Assembly (NCBI GenBank): GCA_900142905.1
Contig: FSRV01000002.1
Coordinates: 2,480,001-2,544,000, forward strand
DNA from: Burkholderia sp. GAS332
GTDB lineage: Bacteria > Pseudomonadota > Gammaproteobacteria > Burkholderiales > Burkholderiaceae
DNA length: 64,000 nt
Direction of reading: 5' to 3'
The notes below the pieces were generated by a model. The model searched no databases. It was not told the origin of the DNA and was given only the letters and a program-made list of their open reading frames with translations. Positions 42,202-49,372 of the stretch are shown here, in pieces. How positions within the stretch are numbered: the stretch's first letter is position 1; the number at the start of each line of letters is the position of its first letter. The position numbers and the translations under genes were made by a program.

Positions 42202-43962
42202 ATGATCCAAAAGAAGAAATCGCAGTCGCACGATCCGTACGCGCCCGTCGCGAAGAACCAATTGCTGGCCGCGCGCCTGCCGATGTGGCGCTCGAAACTT
42301 GTCATCCTGCTGGTGTTCGGCGCGTTCGCGTCGTTGGCGGCACGCGCGTTCTGGGTGCAGGTGGTCAATCAGGATTTCTACGTCGATCAGGGGCAAAAAC
42401 GCTATCAGCGCACCCTCGAACTCGACGCGACGCGCGGGCGCATCGTCGACCGCAATGGCTCGATGCTGGCCGTCAGCCTCGCGACCTATGAGATCTGGGC
42501 CTCGCCCAAGCTGCTCGACGAAACCGCGTTCGCGCCGCTTTCGAAGCTGCTCGAGCTGCCGGAGGCGGAACTGCGCCGGCGTCTGAACGGCGACAAAACC
42601 TTCGTGCTGCTCAAGCGCCAGGTGGATGCCGACACCGCCGATCACGTGAACAAACTGGGCCTCGCCGGCATCACGCAGATCGCGGATTCGAAGCGCTTTT
42701 ACCCGGAAGGCGAATCGGCGGCGCACGTGGTCGGCTTCACCGATATCGAGGACAACGGTCAGGAAGGCGTCGAACTCGCCGCCAACGAGCAACTGCTCGG
42801 CGTGCCGGGCCAACGCGAAGTGATCCGCGACCGGCTGGGCCGCGTGGTGTCCGAGACCCGGCCACTCGTGCCCGCGCAGAACGGCGACACCATCCATCTG
42901 ACGATCGACCGGCGGATTCAGCAACTCGCCTATGCGCAACTGAAGGACGCCATCGCCAAGCATCACGCCGAAGCCGGCAGCGTCGTCGTGCTCGATGCGC
43001 GCAATGGCGAAATCCTCGCGCTCGCCAACTATCCGAGCTTCGATCCGAACGACCGCGCTCGTCTCACCGGGCGGCAACTGCGCAATCGCGCGGTAGTCGA
43101 CACCTTCGAGCCGGGCTCGACGATCAAACCGGTGGTCGTCGCACTGTCGATCGACGAAGGCAAGGTGCGGCCGCAAAGCATCATCGATACCGCGCCGGGC
43201 TGGTACAAGATCGGCCCCGCGGTGATTCACGACACGTCGAATCACGGTGCGATGACCGTCGCCGAAGCGGTGCAGAAGTCGAGCAATATTGCGCTGGCCA
43301 AGCTCGCACTGAATCTGTCCGCCGAGAAAATCTGGAACAAGTATCAGGAATACGGGCTCGGGTTGAGACCCGAGCTGACCTTTCCGGGTGTCGCGTCGGG
43401 CAAGGTGCGCCCGTACAAACGCTGGCGTCCAATCGAGCAGGCGACCATGGCGTATGGCTACGGTCTGTCCACGTCGTTGCTGCAGATCGCGCAGGTCTAC
43501 ACCGCCTATGCCGGCGACGGCACGATGCATCACGTGAGTTTGCTGCGGAAAGACGGAGACGCGAACAGAGGCGCTGACGGGAACGCGAGTGCGACCGCCG
43601 CGGCGCAGTCCGAGGATAAGGGCCATGCGGTCACCACGCCCGCCACCGCGCGCGCGATCCGCTCGATGCTCGAAATGGCTGCCGGCCCTGGCGGCACGGG
43701 GCGCGCAGCGGCGGTGGCAGGCTACCGGATCGGTGGCAAAACCGGCACGGCGCGCAAACAGGTCGGCGCGACTTACGCGAAAAACCGCTACCGGGCGCTC
43801 TTTGTCGGCATGGCGCCGATGAGCGACCCACGGCTGATCGTCGCCGTCATGATCGACGACCCGGCCGGCAAGGCATTCTATGGTGGCACCGTGGCCGGCC
43901 CGGTGTTCAGCGGCGTGACGGGCGGTGCGCTGCAGTTGCTGGGGGTGCCCCCGGATGCCTGA
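42202..43962 (+). CDS. class B penicillin-binding protein (FtsI/PBP3 paralogue)
   Basis: A 586-aa transpeptidase. The ATG at 42202 gives a short cytoplasmic tail and one membrane anchor (about residues 32-52), followed by the pedestal domain (RGRIVDRNGSMLAVS) and the transpeptidase. The catalytic motifs are all present: STIK (nucleophile Ser), SSN and KTGT. ENGQEG-like GVELAANEQLLG links the domains as in FtsI. The gene stands alone and outside a dcw cluster, so it is an accessory copy. It should cross-link septal or side-wall peptidoglycan in the periplasm and be a beta-lactam target. An acidic Ala-rich insert (about residues 450-475) precedes the last motif. Confidence 0.93.
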   Translation: MIQKKKSQSHDPYAPVAKNQLLAARLPMWRSKLVILLVFGAFASLAARAFWVQVVNQDFYVDQGQKRYQRTLELDATRGRIVDRNGSMLAVSLATYEIWASPKLLDETAFAPLSKLLELPEAELRRRLNGDKTFVLLKRQVDADTADHVNKLGLAGITQIADSKRFYPEGESAAHVVGFTDIEDNGQEGVELAANEQLLGVPGQREVIRDRLGRVVSETRPLVPAQNGDTIHLTIDRRIQQLAYAQLKDAIAKHHAEAGSVVVLDARNGEILALANYPSFDPNDRARLTGRQLRNRAVVDTFEPGSTIKPVVVALSIDEGKVRPQSIIDTAPGWYKIGPAVIHDTSNHGAMTVAEAVQKSSNIALAKLALNLSAEKIWNKYQEYGLGLRPELTFPGVASGKVRPYKRWRPIEQATMAYGYGLSTSLLQIAQVYTAYAGDGTMHHVSLLRKDGDANRGADGNASATAAAQSEDKGHAVTTPATARAIRSMLEMAAGPGGTGRAAAVAGYRIGGKTGTARKQVGATYAKNRYRALFVGMAPMSDPRLIVAVMIDDPAGKAFYGGTVAGPVFSGVTGGALQLLGVPPDA

Positions 43963-43976
43963 TGCGCCGCACCGCC

Positions 43977-45092
43977 TTAGCGCGGCGCGTTATCGCTACC
44001 TGCTTTCGCCAGCGCCTCGATGCGATTGCGGCCATTACGCTTGGCCTGATACATCGCCCGATCGGCTTCTTCCATCATCGCGTAGCCGTGCACGGCGGCA
44101 TCGGCTGGCGCACCGTTGATCGCGCGCGCGGCCACACCGATCGACACGGTCAAGGCAATGCGTTCGCCGTGGTCGTCCTGCAAATCCAGCTTTTCGACAG
44201 CCAGCCGCACGCGTTCGGCAACCGTCAGCGCATCGGCCCGATCACCTTGCAACAGCGTGGCAAACTCTTCGCCGCCGTAACGCGCCACGGTATCGCCCAG
44301 CCGCACCTGCTGCCGCACGCAGGCCGCGACCGCCGCCAGAGCGCGGTCGCCGGTCTGATGTCCGTAGGTGTCGTTGATACGCTTGAAGCTGTCGATATCG
44401 ATGAAAAGACACGCGACCGGTACGCCATACCGGACGGCTCGCATGATCTCCTCGCGCAGCCGTTCATCGAAGTAGCGGCGATTGGCGAGGCCGGTCAGCG
44501 AATCGGTCATACCGAGTTGCTTGAGCCGCTCGCGATGCGCGACATTGTCGAGACTCGCCGTGACGATGCTCGCAAAGCGCTCCAGAATGTCCGTCGCCAT
44601 GCCTTCAGCAAAACGGGCCGGGTCGTCGCTGCAAAGGCATAAAAAACCGCTGACGGTGTCGCCTGCGGCAAGCGGCAGCAAGATCGCGCTCGCCGGCGCG
44701 TCGGCGTCACCGAAGAATGCGCGGCGCGCTGTTTCATCCAGCCCGCTCAGCTTGCCCAGCCACGGCCGCCCTTCGCCGCATAGGCCAAGAGCTGCGAGCC
44801 CCCCTTCGCGTGAGGTTCTCAGATTGGGCTGGCCGAGCGCATCCAGAGCGTCCGGCTCAAGGAGTTCGAGCAGCATCGGCGCGCGGTCGTCGAGCCACAA
44901 CGTCACGCCCGCCAGCGAGAACTCTTGCGGCAGATGCCTGAAGAGCGTGTCGAGAAACGACGCGAAATCCTGCGCGCCGATCAACTTCAACTCGACGTTC
45001 TGAAAGCGGCGCAGCGTGCGCTCGTTGTGCTGCACGGTATCGACCAGCGCGCGAAGGCGGTCGGAAAGCGGCGTTTGAGCGAGATTCGTCAC
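43977..45092 (-). CDS. diguanylate cyclase with GAF-like (DUF484) sensor
   Basis: A 371-aa soluble protein. The start is uncertain: GTG at 45092 (VTNLAQTPLSDRL) fits the domain boundary, while TTG at 45140 is possible (387 aa). Residues about 15-200 resemble the DUF484/GAF-like fold (RFQNVELKLIGAQDFASFLDTLF, VTLWLDD). The GGDEF domain has an intact RYGGEEF motif and an RxxD inhibitory site (RLGD) five residues before it, so it should make c-di-GMP and be product-inhibited. No membrane segment is seen. It is convergent with the PBP gene, 14 bases away. Confidence 0.9.
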   Translation of the reverse strand: MTNLAQTPLSDRLRALVDTVQHNERTLRRFQNVELKLIGAQDFASFLDTLFRHLPQEFSLAGVTLWLDDRAPMLLELLEPDALDALGQPNLRTSREGGLAALGLCGEGRPWLGKLSGLDETARRAFFGDADAPASAILLPLAAGDTVSGFLCLCSDDPARFAEGMATDILERFASIVTASLDNVAHRERLKQLGMTDSLTGLANRRYFDERLREEIMRAVRYGVPVACLFIDIDSFKRINDTYGHQTGDRALAAVAACVRQQVRLGDTVARYGGEEFATLLQGDRADALTVAERVRLAVEKLDLQDDHGERIALTVSIGVAARAINGAPADAAVHGYAMMEEADRAMYQAKRNGRNRIEALAKAGSDNAPR

Positions 45093-45404
45093 GTTATCAA
45101 GGATGCGGGCCCGGAGGCGAAGCGGGGTCGGCGGCCCCAACCGCTTTAATAACGGCCAATTCCGCGAGGTCTTGAGGGTTGGATCACCGCGCGCGCAAAA
45201 CAGCGCTTTAACGGCGTGATCGAGCAGAGGGATTACGCGCAGAAATTTTGAGCGCGATCTTAAGTTTGGCTTAATTCTTACCTGTAACTATGGCGCACAA
45301 CATCCCCTGTTGAGCCGCCAGAACATCGGCGGCGCTTTTTTCTCGAGGGGTGTCGCCGACGCGCCGATAGATGGACAGCATGCCAGCGAAGAAGGAGTCA
45401 AACG
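45093..45404. other. divergent intergenic region with leader hairpin
   Basis: Holds the promoters of the cyclase (left) and the small DUF2866-like gene (right). AT-rich sequence at 45240-45295 is the likely promoter for the right-hand gene. A hairpin with T-run follows it (annotated separately). Confidence 0.5.
45314..45341 (+). terminator. hairpin with T-run inside a leader
   Basis: GCCGCC (45314-45319) pairs with GGCGGC (45328-45333) over an 8-base loop, followed by GC and six T (45336-45341). It sits between an AT-rich promoter-like stretch and the gene starting at 45405, so it may be an attenuator. Confidence 0.5.
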
Positions 45405-45662
45405 ATGGTGGAAGACACGGTATTCGAGCATTTGCGCGCGATGCCCGGCAACGAATGGGTGCGCCAGATCCACTCGTGCAAGGTCTCAGACCCCCTGCAA
45501 CCCCCATGGGGACGCTCGTACAGACTCGTCGAATGGACCATGAAGCACACCCCGGAATCGAGCCGCCGCGTGGTGCCCGCGGAGAGCACACCACTCGAAA
45601 TCGCCCAGGCGGTCGTGTCGCATATTCCGGGACGCCGCTTCTGCCAGCAGAGCGACGACTAA
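45405..45662 (+). CDS. 85-aa DUF2866-like protein
   Basis: An 85-aa protein with a strong AAGGAG seven bases before the ATG. The sequence FEHLRAMPGNEWVRQIHSCKVSDP...WGRSYRLVEWTMKHTPESSRRVVPAESTP resembles the DUF2866 proteins conserved in Burkholderia. There is no signal peptide or membrane segment; it has a single Cys in the middle and one near the end. Its function is unknown. Family assignment is from memory of the pattern. Confidence 0.8.
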   Translation: MVEDTVFEHLRAMPGNEWVRQIHSCKVSDPLQPPWGRSYRLVEWTMKHTPESSRRVVPAESTPLEIAQAVVSHIPGRRFCQQSDD

Positions 45663-45684
45663 TCGCGCAGCCGGCAGCCCGCCC

Positions 45685-46323
45685 TCAGCTTTTCGCGCGC
45701 TTCGCCACTTCTTCCTGAAACAGCGCGATTTCTTCCGCAGCGGCTTTTGCAACACTCGGCCGCTGCATCAAGCGCTTGTAGTAAGCCGCAACCGCCGGCC
45801 ATTCCGACAGATCGATGCCGCCATACTGCGCCCAGTTCAGCACGGTGACCAGATAGGCGTCGCCCACGCTGAACGCATCGAGTAGATACTCGTTTTGCGC
45901 CAGATGATCTTGCAGAACGCCCAGCCGCAACGCGGCCTTGTCGCGCGCATAGCGCTTCACGTCTTCCGGTGCGCGCGCATCGAGTAGCGGCACGAACACC
46001 CCCTTGTGCAACTCCGTACTGATAAAACCCAGCCATTGCTGCAGCCGCGCGCGCTGCGCCGTACCCGCAGCGGGCGCAAGCCCTGCGGCTGGAAAATGAT
46101 CGGCCACATAAGGCAGGATCGCCGTGTTTTCGGTCAACAGCCAGCCTTCGTCCGTACGTAGCACCGGCACTTGCCCAAGCGGACTGATCGGATAGAAGTC
46201 CGAGCCGTCCGACAACTTTTTCGACTTCGTGTCGACCTGAATGAACCCAGCCTGCGCCCCCGCCTCGTACAACGCGATTCGGGTGGCCAGTGAACAAGCG
46301 AGCGGCGAGAAGTACAGATCCAT
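45685..46323 (-). CDS. glutathione S-transferase
   Basis: A 212-aa beta-class-like GST. The N-terminal thioredoxin fold has MDLYFSPLACSLATRIALYEAG, with Cys10 in the position that forms a mixed disulfide with glutathione in beta-class enzymes, and the cis-Pro and glutathione-binding Glu-Asn region (GQVPVL, LTENTAILPYV). The C-terminal half is helical with the N-capping Asp (FSVGDAYLVTVLNW). It is divergent from a TetR-family regulator across 65 bases, which probably controls it. Confidence 0.92.
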   Translation of the reverse strand: MDLYFSPLACSLATRIALYEAGAQAGFIQVDTKSKKLSDGSDFYPISPLGQVPVLRTDEGWLLTENTAILPYVADHFPAAGLAPAAGTAQRARLQQWLGFISTELHKGVFVPLLDARAPEDVKRYARDKAALRLGVLQDHLAQNEYLLDAFSVGDAYLVTVLNWAQYGGIDLSEWPAVAAYYKRLMQRPSVAKAAAEEIALFQEEVAKRAKS

Positions 46324-46388
46324 GGGGAATCCCCTGTCGTTGGTGTTTTTGTACTATATTGCATTTAAATCATTTCAGCCATATTTTT

Positions 46389-47009
46389 ATGCCGACCAGT
46401 ACAAAAAAAGAAGTCCGCCCTCGCGGCCGCCCGCGCGCCTATGATTCCGACCAGGCACTCGCCGATGCAAGAGACGTGTTCTGGCGCAGCGGCTATGCGG
46501 GCACCTCGCTGGATCAATTGAGTGCCGCGACCGGCATGAACCGCCCAAGCTTGTACGGCGCATTCGGCGACAAACACGCGTTGTATCTGACTACGCTCGA
46601 ACGTTATATCGAAGCCGGCCGGGTCGCGATGGTTCATGCGCTCAGCGAAGATCTGCCATTGCCGCAGGCACTGCTGCGCGTTTATGAAGGCGCACTCACG
46701 TGGTACTTGCCGGCTGACAGCGATCCGCGCGGCTGCTTCATGATCGGCACCGCTGCGGTCGAAGCGGTGGATGACGCCGAGGTTCGCACAGCGCTTGCCG
46801 AAGGACTGCGTACCTACGACAAGGCCTTCGAGAAACGCCTCAAGCTGGCGCAGGCCACCGGCGAGTTGGCCGCCGATGCACAACCGGCACTCCTCGCGAA
46901 GATCGCGTCGGCGATTTTGCACAGCCTCGCGTTGCGCGCCCGCGCGGGCGATTCCCGCGCGTCGTTGCGGGCAACGGCGGTGGCGGGCGTGGCGTTGATA
47001 TGTGGGTAG
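46389..47009 (+). CDS. TetR-family transcriptional regulator
   Basis: A 206-aa TetR protein starting at 46389. The N-terminal helix-turn-helix (about residues 18-65) reads ALADARDVFWRSGYAGTSLDQLSAATGMNRPSLYGAFGDKHALY. It belongs to the branch with a C-terminal domain typical of AcrR-like YxaF/LmrA regulators (DPRGCFMIGTAAVEA). It sits divergently next to the GST gene and is its likely repressor. The AT-rich 65-bp intergenic region should hold the operator, but no clear dyad was found. Confidence 0.92.
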   Translation: MPTSTKKEVRPRGRPRAYDSDQALADARDVFWRSGYAGTSLDQLSAATGMNRPSLYGAFGDKHALYLTTLERYIEAGRVAMVHALSEDLPLPQALLRVYEGALTWYLPADSDPRGCFMIGTAAVEAVDDAEVRTALAEGLRTYDKAFEKRLKLAQATGELAADAQPALLAKIASAILHSLALRARAGDSRASLRATAVAGVALICG

Positions 47010-47092
47010 CCACGCCTTTGCAATGCTTGACAGTCACGAGGAGCGGTTATGCCTATGATGGGCTCACCCGTCCGACACGTTATGGTTCCAAC

Positions 47093-47176
47093 ATGAGCTA
47101 TCCGTACGACCTGATTACCGCCACCTGTCTTTTCATCATCGTGGTCTCCACCTCCATCATGCTCGCGCTCACCTGA
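47093..47176 (+). CDS. possible 27-aa membrane microprotein
   Basis: A 27-codon frame reading MSYPYDLITATCLFIIVVSTSIMLALT: a short polar N-terminus and one ideal transmembrane helix. No good ribosome-binding site is seen. The composition is unlike random GC-rich frames here, which rarely give such a clean hydrophobic run. Function unknown. Confidence 0.35.
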   Translation: MSYPYDLITATCLFIIVVSTSIMLALT

Positions 47177-47253
47177 GCGTTGTAACCCGCCCCGCTTGCA
47201 GGAGTTGCGAGCCGCTCAACGCGCGTTACGCGGTCCCGTAGAAAGACGGGATA

Positions 47254-47273
47254 TACTGTACATATATACAGTA
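47254..47273. promoter_or_regulatory. LexA (SOS) box
   Basis: TACTGTACATATATACAGTA differs by one base from the E. coli LexA consensus and keeps both CTG/CAG arms. It ends 15 bases before the ATG of the 122-aa gene. Confidence 0.9.
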
Positions 47274-47288
47274 TTTTTCGTCTGAACA

Positions 47289-47657
47289 ATGCGCCTCCCT
47301 CCCTTCGAACCGCCCACGCTCGCCGAACTGCGCGCCTGGTGGCGCACGCGCGACGAGCAGGCTATCCACCGGCTCATCCTCGAGATCCAACGCCAGCGGC
47401 TCACGTTGCTTGAACTGCGCAACCTGATCGACAGCGGCGTCCAGCAGGCGCGCGCAAGCGACCGCACGCTCGTCGACCGCGGCGAACCCTTAATGACACT
47501 ACGCATACGGATCGCGCAGGAAGTGCTGCGCGTTGGCGATATCGACGATACGCGGCAGATGAGCCGCGCCGAACAGGAAAGGCTCGCCGTGCGTACCGAG
47601 GGCCAGATGGAATACGCACGCGAAGGCCGCCTGAGACGCCAGCGCCGCAATATCTAA
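47289..47657 (+). CDS. LexA-box-linked protein of unknown function
   Basis: A 122-aa basic protein with no recognised domain. It starts LPPFEPPTLAELRAWWRTRDEQAIHRLILEIQ and is mostly helical and charged, with an Arg-rich C-terminus (AREGRLRRQRRNI) that could bind nucleic acid. No signal peptide, membrane segment or Cys. A near-consensus LexA site ends 15 bases upstream, so the transcript leader must be very short if the box overlaps the promoter. SOS control is a strong inference from the box; the role is unknown. Confidence 0.7.
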   Translation: MRLPPFEPPTLAELRAWWRTRDEQAIHRLILEIQRQRLTLLELRNLIDSGVQQARASDRTLVDRGEPLMTLRIRIAQEVLRVGDIDDTRQMSRAEQERLAVRTEGQMEYAREGRLRRQRRNI

Positions 47658-47741
47658 CGCAATCTAGCGCAAGCGCGGCAGCATGTTTCCGCGCGCCGGA
47701 ACGAAACGGCGTGCAAAGGCGTGCGGCGCCGTGCAGATTCG

Positions 47742-48368
47742 TCAGCGCGTTTGCGTGGCGACACGAAGGCCGAGCGAAATGAACAGCACGCCGATGATCT
47801 TGTTTTGCCAGCGGCTCAGCCATGTCAGCCGCTTGACGAGCTTGCCCAGCGGACGGATGGTCAGCACGATCGACGTTGTATAAAGCGCGCTCATGCCGAC
47901 GAAGATGAGTCCGAGCGTCGTGAACTGCAGGAACGAAGAACCATGCTCAGGGCGAACGAACTGCGGCAGGAACGCAAGAAAAAACAGCGCGGTCTTGGGG
48001 TTCAAAACTTCGGCGGGGATCGCCTGAAAGAAGGCCTTGGAAGCGGATACCGGCGCGACTGCCGGCAAATGCGCGCTCGCCTGCTTTTCGCGCAAGGCAC
48101 GAATACCCAGATAGACGAGATAGGCGGCGCCGACGAACTTCACGGCGTTGAAGGCGAGCGCTGAGGTCATCAGCAGAGCCGACAGGCCGACCGCGGCGCC
48201 TAAGGTGTGGATGAAATCGCCAACCGCAATACCGAGACCGGTGAGTATGCCGGCCTTGCGCCCGCCATGCACCGTGCGAGTCAACACCAGCAGCACAGCC
48301 GGCCCGGGAATCAGAAAGAGCCCCAGTACAACGGCAACGAATGTTCCTAGCGTAGAAAGATCAAGCAT
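47742..48368 (-). CDS. LysE/RhtB-family exporter
   Basis: A 208-aa inner-membrane protein with a good AAGGAG before the ATG at 48368 (the open frame extends far upstream but lacks membrane features). Six hydrophobic helices and the family motif FLIPGPAVLLVLTRTVHGGRKAGILTGLGIAVGD near the N-terminus identify the LysE/RhtB amino-acid and metabolite exporter family; AEVLNPKTALFFLAFLPQFV is the second signature. The exported solute is unknown. It is the first of two unrelated-position LysE-family genes in the window. Confidence 0.92.
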   Translation of the reverse strand: MLDLSTLGTFVAVVLGLFLIPGPAVLLVLTRTVHGGRKAGILTGLGIAVGDFIHTLGAAVGLSALLMTSALAFNAVKFVGAAYLVYLGIRALREKQASAHLPAVAPVSASKAFFQAIPAEVLNPKTALFFLAFLPQFVRPEHGSSFLQFTTLGLIFVGMSALYTTSIVLTIRPLGKLVKRLTWLSRWQNKIIGVLFISLGLRVATQTR

Positions 48369-48750
48369 GTCGTCTCCTTGATGGCGCGCCGGATTCAGCA
48401 AACAGGCGCGCGCGTTCAGCGGACGATTGTAGACGAATGTATGGGATCTGGATTTGTGTGCGAACAGTGCACGGCAGTTGGGAGAAAACGTGACGAACCG
48501 ACAGACGAGGGATCTGCTTTCGCCCCAGCCGGGAGCTAGATTCGTCACGTTCATCATTATGCGGCGCGAAGCGCCAGGCGTCATCGCTCCGCTTCGCAAG
48601 AGACCCTTACCGAATCGGCGACAATCGCGGCGCGCCATCTGCGCCTGAATGATTCGCCGATTGCCCACCGGCGATCCGTTACCATGGCGGGCACAGGGCC
48701 GCATGAGACTCCCATGAGGTCCGTATTTTTCATCCACTGAAGTCTTTGCC
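48369..48750. other. divergent intergenic region with distant inverted repeat
   Basis: About 380 bases between a leftward LysE gene and rightward yigZ. It contains an 11-bp inverted repeat with a 43-base spacer (annotated separately) and a GGCGC-GAA-GCGCC dyad near 48563. No gene was supportable. Confidence 0.5.
48487..48551. repeat. 11-bp inverted repeat, 43-base spacer
   Basis: AACGTGACGAA (48487-48497) and TTCGTCACGTT (48541-48551) are perfect inverted copies. They could be a looped hairpin RNA, paired operators or the ends of a tiny element. Confidence 0.6.
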
Positions 48751-49335
48751 TTGCCCACCTATACCTTGCCCGCACCGCTTTCTGCGGAACTCGAGATTCG
48801 CAAGAGCCGTTTCATCGCGCACGCGATACCGGTCGCCGACCGCGACGCCGCGATGGCCGAGTTGCGTCGTCTGCGCGACGAACATCCCGGTGCGACGCAT
48901 GTGTGCTGGGCGCTGCTGGCAGGCGGCCAGTCAGGCATGTCCGACGACGGCGAGCCATCCGGAACAGCGGGCCGGCCGATTCTCGAAGTGCTGCGGCATC
49001 ATGATCTGGACGGCGTGCTGGCCGCCGTCGTACGGTATTACGGCGGCGTGAAACTGGGCGCCGGCGGATTGGTGCGCGCGTATACCGACGCGATTGCTTC
49101 AGCGCTATTGGACGCGCCGCGCGTGGAGCGGATTGCTCAAGTCACGCTGATCGTCGAAGTGAGTTACGCCGATGAAGCGAAAGTGCGCAGATGGATCGAG
49201 GCTGAAGGCTACGCACTCGTAGACAGTGCCTACGGGATGCTGGTAAAGATGACTGTCCGGCTACCCGTCAATGCGGTGGATGATGCCCGGCTAGCCCTGG
49301 TGGATATGACCCAAGGCAAGGCCGGGTTTTTTTGA
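48751..49335 (+). CDS. yigZ: YigZ/IMPACT-family protein
   Basis: A 194-aa YigZ protein. The only start in frame is TTG at 48751 (an in-frame stop lies at 48715 and no ATG or GTG lies between). The N-terminal UPF0029/IMPACT domain shows EIRKSRFIAHA, HPGATHVCWA, SDDGEPSGTAGRPIL and VVRYYGGVKLGAGGLVRAY; a ferredoxin-like C-terminal domain follows. Homologues are linked to translation control but the bacterial role is unsettled. The last codons form part of a transcription terminator. Confidence 0.93.
   Translation: MPTYTLPAPLSAELEIRKSRFIAHAIPVADRDAAMAELRRLRDEHPGATHVCWALLAGGQSGMSDDGEPSGTAGRPILEVLRHHDLDGVLAAVVRYYGGVKLGAGGLVRAYTDAIASALLDAPRVERIAQVTLIVEVSYADEAKVRRWIEAEGYALVDSAYGMLVKMTVRLPVNAVDDARLALVDMTQGKAGFF
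49286..49333 (+). terminator. terminator embedded in the 3' end of yigZ
   Basis: CCCGGCTAGCCCTGG (49286-49300) pairs, with a few mismatches, with CCAAGGCAAGGCCGGG (49311-49326), followed by seven T (49327-49333). The T-run encodes the last two Phe codons and runs into the stop. Confidence 0.65.
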
Positions 49336-49372
49336 TCGTTTTGCCCGCTCCGCGAGGAAAGTAAAAGCGCAA

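Noticed and set aside
43964..43988. GCGCCGC/GCGGCGC inverted repeat between convergent PBP and cyclase genes as a terminator
   Set aside because: No T-run on either side and the arms lie partly in coding sequence.
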